Below, piece by piece: positions 1 through 7,431 of a stretch of 64,000 nt of DNA. This DNA is from Paenibacillus hamazuiensis (GTDB taxonomy: Bacteria > Bacillota > Bacilli > Paenibacillales > NBRC-103111). Position 1 is the stretch's first letter; the number at the start of each line of letters is the position of its first letter. Under the pieces are notes generated by a model. The model had not been told where the DNA came from and did not search any database. It was given only the letters and a program-made list of their open reading frames with translations. A program made the position numbers and the translations under genes. Where the stretch lies: positions 7,313,501-7,377,500 of the forward strand of contig NZ_JALRMO010000001.1 in the NCBI RefSeq assembly GCF_023276405.1. The letters run 5' to 3'.

Positions 1-1
1 T

Positions 2-460
2 GCTTTTATGATGATTTGTATTTTTCTGGGAAGCTCTATTGCAGCATATGCAGCTAGCACAGTCATTGTGTATGATGGTGGAACAGGCTGGTCGAGTAAA
101 GGTATTTTAAGGACTAGTAGTAGTTGCGGGTACGATGGCAAAATGCAATATGTTGATCAAGATGGATCTGTTCATTATTCAAGTTCAGGTTTATGGTATC
201 TGAATCCGACGGGGTCGGGAGTAGATGACTTCTATGTTTACATACCTAGCTGTAACTCCTCAGCAAGTGTTGTATATTATGTTTGGGATGGTGATGGTAA
301 TAACTTCGCGTTTAATGTAAATCAGAGATCGTATATAAATATCTGGTACTTCTTGGGTAGCCACTATGTTAAGCCAGGTGGAGGACAAAGTATTGCCCTT
401 GGAACATCTGAGGTAAACTCGGGTATAGTTGGTTTCGACGAAGTGAAATTCGTTAATTAA
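2..460 (+). CDS. Small exported protein with a golvesin-like (xanthan lyase CBM-like) beta-sandwich domain, 5' end probably outside window
   Basis: The reading frame is open to the left edge of the window. The first ATG (position 8) is followed at once by the hydrophobic stretch ICIFLGSSIAAYAAS with no basic n-region, so the true start probably lies upstream. A signal peptide with a cut after AYA or AYAAS is visible. The mature part (about 125 aa) has the spacing of the golvesin C-terminal / xanthan lyase CBM-like domain: an opening VYDGGTGWSS strand, a YVYIPSC strand in the middle, and a closing GIVGFDEVKFVN strand. Such domains usually bind carbohydrate or sit on cell-surface enzymes; here one stands alone. 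Two cysteines (SSSCGY, IPSCNS) could form a disulphide. It lies 16 bp before the next exported protein, in AT-rich DNA unlike the rest of the window. The fold call is by pattern only. Confidence 0.6.
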   Translation, partial: AFMMICIFLGSSIAAYAASTVIVYDGGTGWSSKGILRTSSSCGYDGKMQYVDQDGSVHYSSSGLWYLNPTGSGVDDFYVYIPSCNSSASVVYYVWDGDGNNFAFNVNQRSYINIWYFLGSHYVKPGGGQSIALGTSEVNSGIVGFDEVKFVN

Positions 461-476
461 TAGGAGGCTATTTGTA

Positions 477-1238
477 ATGAAAAAAATTATTTTAATAGCA
501 AGTCTTGGCCTATGTGTAGGAGTTGCGGGTGCATATTCAGGTTATTTTATAAACATATCAAAAGCAAACAATTCAAGTGTTCCAAACTTTGTTAATTCTA
601 AAGAAACGATCAACGAAATCCCTATTGTAAAAAACAAAATCCTAAAGGCAAATGCCAATTATAAAAACCTTCATGGGACTGTTCTTAGAACTCAAAATGG
701 AAAAAAGTCGAAAACAGAAGTATGGATTTCTCAACCAAATAACTTTAAAGTAATATACACTCCAAATATCAATGTACCGAATGAAATAATTACATCTGTT
801 AATGATGGTCAAGATGTTCAAACAAAAGAAAAAGATAATACAATAAAAAAATCCAAACCAATGAAAGAGATGAAACCAAAAAATAAGCTTGAAAATGAAA
901 ATGCAATAGTACCAGATTATAATGGGACATTTCTACCCATTGGCAATATTAATGAACTTATCCATCCCGAATTACTTGTTCAGAGTGTATTCAGGTCAGG
1001 GGATATATCCATTTCAGATAAACTTAGTTATTTAGATCGTAGTGTTACACAAATAAAAGTTGATCTTAAGGGATCAAAATTGGGAACGACCCAAGAATTC
1101 TTGGTTGATAATGAAACGGGGGTTGTTCTTAAATCAACACTTTACGATAAAAAAGAGGTAATTGATACTCTAGAATTTATTTCTATTGAATTTCCAAGTA
1201 AATTCGAAACTAACTCTTTTGAACTCTTAGAAAAATAG
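477..1238 (+). CDS. Exported or membrane-anchored protein of unknown function, possibly LolA/RseB-like
   Basis: A taggagg ribosome site precedes the ATG. The N-terminus MKKIILIASLGLCVGVAGAY is a signal peptide or signal anchor. The mature part has an early segment that could be beta-rich (LHGTVLRTQNG, KTEVWISQPNNFKVIY), a Lys/Glu/Asn-rich linker around residues 115-145, and a C-terminal segment (TQEFLVDNETGVVLKSTLYD, then LEFISIEF). The pattern of short strands with a late 'D..TGVVLKSTLYD' is reminiscent of the LolA/RseB lipoprotein-binding fold, but no diagnostic motif is present. It probably forms a two-gene unit with the golvesin-like protein. Codon use is strongly A/T-biased compared with genes after 1.9 kb, which suggests transfer. 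Confidence 0.6.
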   Translation: MKKIILIASLGLCVGVAGAYSGYFINISKANNSSVPNFVNSKETINEIPIVKNKILKANANYKNLHGTVLRTQNGKKSKTEVWISQPNNFKVIYTPNINVPNEIITSVNDGQDVQTKEKDNTIKKSKPMKEMKPKNKLENENAIVPDYNGTFLPIGNINELIHPELLVQSVFRSGDISISDKLSYLDRSVTQIKVDLKGSKLGTTQEFLVDNETGVVLKSTLYDKKEVIDTLEFISIEFPSKFETNSFELLEK

Positions 1239-1271
1239 AGTAGTATACCTTCTAAAAGAGGATTGAACCTT

Positions 1272-1326
1272 AACCCGGAAAGTGGACTTTTTGAAAAAAA
1301 CGCCCACCGTACGGGTTTCGTTTTTT
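1272..1326 (+). terminator. Probable rho-independent terminator after the AT-rich gene pair
   Basis: AACCCG (1272-1277) pairs with CGGGTT (1312-1317) and an inner GTGG pairs with CCAC. A run of six T follows at 1321-1326. It lies 34 bp after the second exported-protein gene. Confidence 0.55.
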
Positions 1327-1459
1327 ATGCGAGCCTAACCAAGTTAAGCGTAGTTAACCGGTGAAAAATCTTTCGAGATAAGTTTGTTTTGGCTTACTTC
1401 CAAAGAATGTATTTCACCCATTCCGAGCTTCTTTTTGTCGTTAGAGGGGGGATTTCTTT

Positions 1460-1853
1460 TTAAAGGTAATCTTCCCATTTCTGCTGTTCAATCATACGGC
1501 ATAAATGTTTCAGATTGTGCTCCATCCACTTTCGGCATAATGCGGATCAATGAGTACGCTAGCAGGAAACTTCATCGCCCCTGAAAGAGTATCCGGCATC
1601 ATGTATAGTTTGTTTTTCCCCGGAATGTGATTGAACTTACAAGCGTTTCGAACATGGCAACGTGTTAAGGCGTGAGACAAACATTCGGAAACTGTATTAA
1701 GTTATACTGTTTCCGTATTCCCTTTGGCTGTTCCTAAAATATTTGCTACATTTGATGAGCTAATCTTACAGGGGATGACGATAGTGCTTGTGCAATCTCC
1801 AATTCTGCAATTAGAACGACAGAGCGCTTGTATGTAATTTTTATACGATACAT
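1460..1853 (-). pseudogene. Possible remnant of a decayed gene (no intact frame)
   Basis: The 740 bp from 1239 to 1978 holds no intact gene. On the minus strand three overlapping frame pieces read like protein when joined across frameshifts. The first opens at ATG 1853. The second runs SSSNVANILGTAKGNTETV, a stop, then about 60 open codons ending ESGWSTI. The third ends EHNLKHLCRMIEQQKWEDYL at a TAA (1462-1460). The last piece resembles the C-terminal tail of some transposases, but I cannot name a family. Chance open frames in AT-rich DNA are a real alternative. Confidence 0.2.
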
Positions 1854-1978
1854 TTCCGCTGGGCGAAAGCGTCATTGTGCACGCAGGGGCTTAAACGCCC
1901 CGAATAACCTTCGCCGATTTGGAAAAAGCTAAACCAGATCCCATGTATCCCTTTGGACTTCAGAAAGGACGGACTGGC

Positions 1979-2398
1979 ATGAACGCGGCTCCTATTCATT
2001 TTCAATTCGATCAGGCGAAGCAGGCGCAGCTCGCGCTCGATACGCTGGAAGAGCTTGGCTACCGGGCCGATCTGCACGAAGGCGGCGGCAAGCCGATAGT
2101 GCATCTGATTTTGGACGAATGCGATCTGACTTCCGCGCTTGAAATCGCGCAGGCGTATGGCGGCAAGCTGATCGAACACGAGGATGCGCCGAGCGAAGCG
2201 GCGACCTACGACATGGCGTACGGCCTGGGAGGCATCGCGATTCCGGCGCATGTGGTGAACGAGGATTGGCCGGAAGGGTATGCGGACTCCGAGGTCTACA
2301 ACGCAGCGGCGCAAACGACGCCGTATCAGGAAGAAGACGGCCGCATGGATCCGTCGAACGACGATTACGACCATTTTTCCGCCGGAATCCGCATGTAA
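1979..2398 (+). CDS. Conserved-looking small acidic protein, function unknown
   Basis: I place the start at the ATG at 1979, which follows a cagaaagga ribosome site; an in-frame TTG at 1919 would add 20 unlikely residues. The 139-aa product is strongly acidic and cytoplasmic, with no signal or membrane segment. The first 70 residues look like a small alpha/beta domain (FQFDQAKQAQLALDTLEELGYR, then PIVHLILDECDL), similar in layout to ferredoxin-like or ACT-type folds. The tail is low-complexity and rich in Asp, Tyr and Asn. A strong terminator follows, so it is a single-gene unit. I do not recognise a named family. Confidence 0.6.
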   Translation: MNAAPIHFQFDQAKQAQLALDTLEELGYRADLHEGGGKPIVHLILDECDLTSALEIAQAYGGKLIEHEDAPSEAATYDMAYGLGGIAIPAHVVNEDWPEGYADSEVYNAAAQTTPYQEEDGRMDPSNDDYDHFSAGIRM

Positions 2399-2407
2399 AT
2401 TGAAGAT

Positions 2408-2446
2408 GGCGCTTTTCCTTGTCGCTTGCCGGGGAAGCGCCTTTTT
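2408..2446 (+). terminator. Rho-independent terminator
   Basis: An 11-bp stem, GGCGCTTTTCC (2408-2418) with GGGGAAGCGCC (2431-2441), is followed by five T. It ends the small acidic protein gene. Confidence 0.85.
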
Positions 2447-2591
2447 GCTGCATCCGGATTTAACCGGAACAAACAATGTTGCCCTGAGCTTATTTTTGTT
2501 GGCGGGGAAAAAACTGTTTCTCTAGACCCACCCTCGGACCGTCTGGTATGATGAATGAGATTTTGGGAGACCTGCCGAAGGAGGGGCGCCT

Positions 2592-3467
2592 GTGGAGCTT
2601 TACGACAATATCAAGCAAGGAGAACGCGGAGCATGGGTCAGCATCGGCGCATATTTACTGCTCTCGGTTCTCAAAATCGGCATCGGCTACTGGACGAAAT
2701 CCGAAGCTTTAACGGCGGACGGAATCAACAATACGTCCGATATCGTCGTTTCATTGGCCGTGCTGATCGGCCTGAAAATATCGCGCAAGCCGCCCGACCG
2801 CAACCATCCGTACGGGCATATGCGCGCGGAAACAATCGCGTCGATGATCGCTTCGTTCCTGATGATGGCGGCCGGTCTGCAGGTGCTGCTGCAAGCGGCG
2901 CGGGGCGTGCTGGGCGGTGAAGCTCCGGCGCCGAATCCGCTCGCGGCTTTGGTTGCGCTCATGAGTGCCGTCTTCATGTACGGCATCTATATGTACAATC
3001 GGCGGCTCGCCGAGAAGATCAACAACCACGCGTTGCTTGCCGCCGCTGCGGACAATCGCTCCGACGCCTTCGTCAGCGTCGGAGCAGCCGTCGGCATCGC
3101 CGGGGCGCAATTCGGCTGGCCGTGGCTCGATCCGGTGGCCGCCTTTGCGGTCGGCCTCGTCATATGCAAGACGGCGTGGGATATTTTCTACGAAGCTTCG
3201 CATACGCTGACCGACGGCTTCGACGAAGACAAGCTGGCCGTGTACCGCAAGACGATCGGCGCCGTGCCCGGCGTGAGGCGCATCAAGGATCTGCGGGCGC
3301 GCGCTCACGGCAGCGTCGTGCTCATCGACGTTGTGGTCGAGGTCAGCCCCGAGCTGAACGTGGAGCAAAGCCACGACATCAGCGACGCGATCGAGCGGCG
3401 CATGGGCGAAGCTCACCGGATCGCCAACGTGCATGTGCATATCGAACCGTATACGGAATCGACTTGA
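2592..3467 (+). CDS. Cation diffusion facilitator (CDF) family metal transporter
   Basis: This 291-aa membrane protein exports divalent metal ions (Zn, Fe, Mn or Co in the family) in exchange for protons. Six membrane segments span about residues 10-205. Segment 2 carries the binding-site pattern DGINNTSD and segment 5 carries DNRSDA, the two DxxxD-like half sites of the family. The cytoplasmic tail (about 210-291) is the typical CDF ferredoxin-like domain, ending VHVHIEPY. The start is GTG at 2592, directly after a gaaggagggg ribosome site. The length matches short FieF/MamB-like members and there is no His-rich loop, unlike the second CDF at 20951. It has its own terminator and no metalloregulator is adjacent, so the metal cannot be read from context. 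Confidence 0.88.
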   Translation: MELYDNIKQGERGAWVSIGAYLLLSVLKIGIGYWTKSEALTADGINNTSDIVVSLAVLIGLKISRKPPDRNHPYGHMRAETIASMIASFLMMAAGLQVLLQAARGVLGGEAPAPNPLAALVALMSAVFMYGIYMYNRRLAEKINNHALLAAAADNRSDAFVSVGAAVGIAGAQFGWPWLDPVAAFAVGLVICKTAWDIFYEASHTLTDGFDEDKLAVYRKTIGAVPGVRRIKDLRARAHGSVVLIDVVVEVSPELNVEQSHDISDAIERRMGEAHRIANVHVHIEPYTEST

Positions 3468-3468
3468 A

Positions 3469-3494
3469 ACGGCTGCCGCGGGGCAGTCTTTTTT
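3469..3494 (+). terminator. Rho-independent terminator
   Basis: ACGGCTGCC pairs with GGGCAGTC around a short GCG loop, with six T following. It lies directly after the CDF gene. Confidence 0.8.
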
Positions 3495-3545
3495 GCTTTT
3501 AAAAGTTTATTTGCTTCATGGCATGAGCGTCATGTATACGGGCAG

Positions 3546-3730
3546 GTAACGGTTGCTGCTGAGCTTACTTGGCTCAAAAACGTCGTTTTTAAATTGTAAC
3601 GGTTGTGGCAGAGCTTATCACCCATCTTGTATCCCTCAAAACGAGGAAAGTTCACAAATAAGCACTCTGGCGACCGTTACCGTTCTGAAATCACCAATAT
3701 GGCTCCAATAAGCTCATCAGCAACCGTTAC
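3546..3730. repeat. Mirror-symmetric four-copy intergenic repeat element, class I
   Basis: Four related 24-bp units occur at 3546-3569 and 3596-3619 (forward) and 3657-3680 and 3707-3730 (inverted). Forward units begin GTAACGGTTG and continue to GAGCTTA. Start spacing is 50 bp in both arms, and both pairs are centred on exactly 3638, so the 185-bp element can fold into one long interrupted hairpin. The same design with other repeat sequences occurs at 24001, 32687, 37557 and 48312. Function is unknown. Confidence 0.85.
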
Positions 3731-3778
3731 GCATGTACCCTATGAAGTTTATTTCCGATCCGTCTAAAGCAGAGCGTG

Positions 3779-3815
3779 TCTGCCATAGGTTTTACGCCAG
3801 CAAAACCATGGCAGA
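3779..3815. repeat. Inverted repeat (hairpin) in intergenic region
   Basis: A 15-base arm (3779-3793) pairs with a 14-base arm (3802-3815) with one bulged base around the loop ACGCCAGC. There is no T-run. It shares the CCATAGG..TTTT pattern with the hairpin at 3874, so the two may be relatives. Confidence 0.6.
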
Positions 3816-3873
3816 TAGCCGCGAGCCCGAGGCACTCATCAGCTCCCATGCCATCGCACCAAACGTACAGCGT

Positions 3874-3922
3874 GCCCAAGCATAGGATTTTGGCGGGCAG
3901 CGCCAAAATCCTATGCTTGGGC
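3874..3922. repeat. Perfect 22-bp inverted repeat with 5-nt loop
   Basis: Positions 3874-3895 are exactly complementary to 3901-3922 around the loop GGCAG. No T-run follows on either strand, so it is not a standard terminator. The surrounding 3731-4120 region holds no convincing gene. A C6/G6 hairpin at 4027-4041 lies downstream of the MarR gene. Confidence 0.8.
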
Positions 3923-4120
3923 AGACGCGAACTAGAAGCGAGCAGTCCCTTAAACCGGGCGGGTTCAGGGCGTTTGGGGCAGCTTAAGGGCTTTGCGGAG
4001 CAGAGCCGGCTACGGAAGCTTGGGGTCCCCCCGTCGGGGGGATTTGATGGGAAAATAGACGGTGGCGCCCATTTTCATTCCCCATTGTGACGCTCGGTCA
4101 TCTTGTTTAGGGGGATCTTA

Positions 4121-4543
4121 TCACAGAAATGTCCGATTAAACTTCTCCAGGAGCTGCCCGAAAGTGCGGCATTCATCTTCGGACCAGTTTTTCAGCAGCT
4201 CCGCAAACCGCGCCAAACGCGCCTCCTTGCACTCGCGCAGCTCCCGGGCGCCAAGCTCGGTAATTTGCAGGGAATAAGCTCTCCCGTCGGTCGGATCGGG
4301 GATTCGGTACACGTAACCTTTAGCCTCGAGAGCCGCGGCTTGCCGGCTGACGGTGGAGATGTCCAGATGGAATTCGTCCGCTAACGTTTTGACCCCGGCG
4401 GAGCCGTGGGATGAGATTTGATGCAGAAGCAAATAGGCGGAGCGGTCCAAATTCCCGTACCGCTTATTATCCGTAATCGATGTGATCCGGCGAAACAAAA
4501 TCGCCATCTCCAGCTCGATCGTTTCCAGCGAAGGTTCTTTCAT
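4121..4543 (-). CDS. MarR family transcriptional repressor
   Basis: This 140-aa protein has a central winged helix-turn-helix (about residues 35-100: LLLHQISSHGSAGVKTLADEF, then the recognition helix DISTVSRQAAALEAKGYVYR and the wing DPTDGRAYSLQIT), flanked by dimerisation helices. I use the ATG at 4543, which has GAGGTGATC as ribosome site; a longer frame reaching 4672 would read through the operator. It diverges from the CBS-MFS operon, and a 12-bp perfect inverted repeat lies between the two. The inferred role is repression of itself and of the exporter at 5216, with release by a small ligand or oxidant. No cysteine is placed as in OhrR, so ligand binding is more likely. Confidence 0.88.
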   Translation of the reverse strand: MKEPSLETIELEMAILFRRITSITDNKRYGNLDRSAYLLLHQISSHGSAGVKTLADEFHLDISTVSRQAAALEAKGYVYRIPDPTDGRAYSLQITELGARELRECKEARLARFAELLKNWSEDECRTFGQLLEKFNRTFL

Positions 4544-4639
4544 ATGTCGATCACCTCGGGTGCAGCCTGATTTTCTACGATTATGGTAACATATGCCCGG
4601 TCTATTTGAAATTATAGGCACAGCTGCCGGCAAAACGTA

Positions 4640-4713
4640 TTGTGCGCCGTCGCAGATAGTTGTATAATGCAATTAGATAGTTTCATTATACAACTTGTTG
4701 TGATGTTTGGAAA
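4640..4713. promoter_or_regulatory. Divergent promoters and MarR operator palindrome
   Basis: AGTTGTATAATG (4658-4669) and CATTATACAACT (4684-4695) are perfect inverted repeats with a 14-bp spacer. Each arm contains a TATAAT: 4663-4668 reads rightward to the CBS gene (with TTGTGC 17 bp upstream at 4640) and 4690-4685 reads leftward to marR. A repressor bound here would block both promoters. Confidence 0.75.
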
Positions 4714-4735
4714 ATCGGGCTGGAGGTGTTTTTCG

Positions 4736-5191
4736 ATGAAAGCACATGAAATCATGATCAGCCAGGTACACAAAGTGAAGGAAAGCGATACGGTGCGCAC
4801 CGTCATTGAGAAATTTATCCGTCATCGGATCAGCGGTCTTCCCGTGATCAACGAGCGGAATGAAATCGTCGCTTATATCAGCGACGGGGATATTATGCGT
4901 TATATCGGGAAGCATAAGGATTTGATTGTCGATTCGCTTTACTTCGTCGTGGTTTTCAAAGGCGATGAGGACGATTTCGAAGAAAGAACGAGGAAGCTGC
5001 TCGACCTGAACGTAATGGAAGTAGCGGTGAAAAAAGTGATTACCGCCGCATGGGACGATGAAGTCGAGGATATTGCCGCCATCCTGGGAAAAAAACAGAT
5101 CAAAAAATTGCCTGTTGAGCGAAACGGGGTGCTCGTTGGCGTTATTAGCCGCGGGGATATCATCAGGCATTCTTTTAAATCGCTGTTATAA
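4736..5191 (+). CDS. CBS-domain pair protein
   Basis: This 151-aa protein is two CBS domains and nothing else. The first (about 1-60) opens AHEIMISQVHKVKESDTV and contains ISGLPVINERNEIVAYISDGDIM. The second (about 85-150) contains LPVERNGVLVGVISRGDIIR. Stand-alone CBS pairs bind adenine nucleotides (AMP, ATP, c-di-AMP or NAD in various cases) and act as sensors. The start is the ATG at 4736 after ggaggtg; frames reaching further upstream overlap the promoter. It lies 24 bp before the MFS gene, in one operon controlled from the MarR operator. Confidence 0.85.
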   Translation: MKAHEIMISQVHKVKESDTVRTVIEKFIRHRISGLPVINERNEIVAYISDGDIMRYIGKHKDLIVDSLYFVVVFKGDEDDFEERTRKLLDLNVMEVAVKKVITAAWDDEVEDIAAILGKKQIKKLPVERNGVLVGVISRGDIIRHSFKSLL

Positions 5192-5215
5192 ATCAAATGC
5201 AAAGGAGAACCGTAC

Positions 5216-6451
5216 ATGTCATCCATTTCGCAATCTGCAGCATCAAAGGCTGCTTACCCGAAAGAAGGGGAAGCCGGCCTGCTTAAACAGCCCCGCGCGG
5301 TGTGGGCTGTTTTTTTCGCGTGCATCATCGCATTTATGGGGCTCGGGCTGGTGGATCCGATCCTGCCGGCCATCGCCAAAAAATTAAATGCGTCGCAAAG
5401 CCAGGTAACCTTGCTGTTCACCAGTTATAACGCCGTCATGGCTGTCGCCATGCTGATCACCGGTGCGATTTCCTCCCGGCTCGGGATCAAACGTACGCTG
5501 CTTGCCGGCATCGTGATCATTGCCGTATTTTCGGCTCTCGGGGGATTTTCGAACAATATCACCGCGCTCGTCGGCCTTCGGGGCGGGTGGGGGCTCGGAA
5601 ACGCACTGTTTGTCGCAACGGCTTTAACCGCGATCGTATCTTTGTCGAAGAGCGGCACGGCGCGGGCGATCATTTTATATGAAGCGGCGATCGGGCTCGG
5701 GATTTCGGTAGGTCCGCTGCTCGGCGGCTGGCTCGGAGCCATATCGTGGAGAGGCCCGTTTCTCGGCGTTGCGGTGCTCATGGTGATCGCCTTTATCGGG
5801 CTTATAATATCGATGCCGGCTTCAAGCAGCCCGCAGAGCGCGCGAGCGAAAACGTCTTTGCTCGAACCGTTCCGCGCGATGAAACATCGTTCGCTCGTCG
5901 TCTTCGGGTTGACCGCTTGTCTGTACAACTTCGGATTTTTTACACTGCTCGCCTACTCGCCGTTTGTGATGGATTTGGACGAGCACGGATTAGGGTTCGT
6001 CTTTTTGGGCTGGGGTATACTGCTCGCCGTGACGTCGGTCTTTATGGCGCCGAAGCTTCAACAAAAGTTCGGCACGGTGAAATCGATGTGCATCATGCTC
6101 GTATTGTTTGCGCTCGTGCTCGCGGCGATGGGCATTTGGACGTCCACGCAGTGGGTCGTCATCGCTGCGGTGATTTTCGCAGGCGCTTTGCTCGGCAACA
6201 ATAACACGCTCATTACTACCGCGGTGATGAACGCCGCCCCGGTGGAGCGCTCGACGGCTTCCGCCGCCTACAGCTTTTTGCGTTTCATCGGAGGCGCCGT
6301 GGCTCCTTATTTGGCAGGCAAGCTGGCCGAGTGGTATAACCCGCATGTGCCGTTTATTGTCGGAGCTGCGTTCGTGCTCGTGTCCGTGTTGTTTATCGCA
6401 TTTAATCACAGTCATGTGAAACACGTTGACGATGCCGGAGCGGGACATTGA
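5216..6451 (+). CDS. MFS (DHA1-type) drug/proton antiporter
   Basis: This 411-aa protein has about 12 membrane segments. It has the motif-A loop between segments 2 and 3 (GAISSRLGIKRTLL) and the early GLGLVDPILPAI pattern of the DHA1 drug-proton antiporters (Bmr/Bcr-like). The 25-residue cytoplasmic front is rich in Ser and Lys. An aaaggag ribosome site precedes the ATG. It forms an operon with the CBS protein under a MarR-type operator, the usual setting for an inducible efflux pump. Substrate unknown. A bidirectional terminator follows. Confidence 0.87.
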   Translation: MSSISQSAASKAAYPKEGEAGLLKQPRAVWAVFFACIIAFMGLGLVDPILPAIAKKLNASQSQVTLLFTSYNAVMAVAMLITGAISSRLGIKRTLLAGIVIIAVFSALGGFSNNITALVGLRGGWGLGNALFVATALTAIVSLSKSGTARAIILYEAAIGLGISVGPLLGGWLGAISWRGPFLGVAVLMVIAFIGLIISMPASSSPQSARAKTSLLEPFRAMKHRSLVVFGLTACLYNFGFFTLLAYSPFVMDLDEHGLGFVFLGWGILLAVTSVFMAPKLQQKFGTVKSMCIMLVLFALVLAAMGIWTSTQWVVIAAVIFAGALLGNNNTLITTAVMNAAPVERSTASAAYSFLRFIGGAVAPYLAGKLAEWYNPHVPFIVGAAFVLVSVLFIAFNHSHVKHVDDAGAGH

Positions 6452-6480
6452 TGCGCAAAAATATATAAGCGAAACATAAG

Positions 6481-6508
6481 AAGGGCTGCCGAGGGGCAGC
6501 CCTTTTGG
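6481..6508. terminator. Terminator between convergent genes
   Basis: AAGGGCTGCC (6481-6490) and GGCAGCCCTT (6495-6504) form a 10-bp stem with loop GAGG, flanked by A's on the left and T's on the right. It can serve both the MFS operon and the convergent minus-strand gene. Confidence 0.8.
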
Positions 6509-6515
6509 CGTAACA

Positions 6516-7394
6516 CTAGCCACACAGCGCATGAACGCTCTCGTAGCAGCGCTGCAGCTCTTCGCGGCTCACAAGCGCCGGATTGTGCTCGAACGTCACA
6601 TGCACCTCCGGACGGCTTTCCGCGATAAACCGCATATATGCGAAAGCATCGCCGTAATCCGGTGCAGCGTCATGCTCCGGCAGCACCGGGAGATGGCGGT
6701 GCCATTTGCCGTCTTCAAACCGGGTATTGCTGTGGTGCACCACGTACAGATGCGGGAGTGTCTGCTCGAGCCAGCGGTAAGGGTCGAATTCCGGAAACAC
6801 CCGCCGGTGCACGTCCAGTCTTTGCAAATCGGCAACAAGCCCGACATCGGGGTAACGTCCGAACAGTTCGTCGAACAGCTCCCATTCGTCCCCGAAAAAG
6901 TCGTATTCCAGCACGATCCGCTGCCCGGTACGAAGCTGAATCTCCGCGATTGCGTCCAGCAGCCGCTCGCCGCAATCCCGTAAAAAGCCCGGTTCGATCT
7001 CGCGGCTTTCATACCTCTCGAACGCAGGCATCCCGGCGAGATACGCCGGTTCCTGAACGGAAGGGAACACGGACGGAAACGGAAAATGAAACAAAATATA
7101 ATCCGCACCGTACCGGGCGGCGAGCTGCGCTTCCCGCCCGATGCGTTCCAACGCTTCCTTCCGCTCTCCGCGGTCCTTGGCACTCACCCTCGGCAGCGAG
7201 TAGAAGCTTTGCGCCAATATCGGCGTATGAACGCCGAAACGGAGCCCCCGCATTTGACAAAAACGCGAGATTTCCGGCAGGTTGTCCTCACATGGAAACT
7301 GCGACGCCTCAATGCCGCCAAGCAGCGGGCTTTCGTACTTTTGCCAAAACTCCGGCTGAAAGCCGTTCCACATTCCCATCTGCAGCCTGCCCAC
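6516..7394 (-). CDS. TIM-barrel sugar isomerase/endonuclease-like protein (AP endonuclease family 2 fold)
   Basis: The 292-aa protein reads as a xylose-isomerase-like TIM barrel. Likely barrel strands carry metal-binding type residues: FGVHTPIL, YILFHFPFP, RIVLEYDFFG (Glu), VGLVADLQRLDVH (Asp, His), LYVVHHSNT (His-His) and VHVTFEHNP (Glu, His). This is the pattern of metal-dependent sugar isomerases/epimerases and EndoIV-like proteins, but the substrate cannot be told. I choose the GTG at 7394 because AGGAGGGGG lies 7 nt upstream; the frame continues to 7448 without a ribosome site. It lies 37 bp after the flavoprotein gene and is probably co-transcribed with it. Confidence 0.72.
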   Translation of the reverse strand: MGRLQMGMWNGFQPEFWQKYESPLLGGIEASQFPCEDNLPEISRFCQMRGLRFGVHTPILAQSFYSLPRVSAKDRGERKEALERIGREAQLAARYGADYILFHFPFPSVFPSVQEPAYLAGMPAFERYESREIEPGFLRDCGERLLDAIAEIQLRTGQRIVLEYDFFGDEWELFDELFGRYPDVGLVADLQRLDVHRRVFPEFDPYRWLEQTLPHLYVVHHSNTRFEDGKWHRHLPVLPEHDAAPDYGDAFAYMRFIAESRPEVHVTFEHNPALVSREELQRCYESVHALCG

Positions 7395-7431
7395 GTGGAA
7401 GCCCCCTCCTGTATTCAGCGTAAAAGAAAAG

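Noticed and set aside
3776..4090. 104-codon frame in the CDF-marR gap
   Set aside because: It reads through a perfect hairpin and a C6/G6 hairpin, has no ribosome site and low-quality composition.
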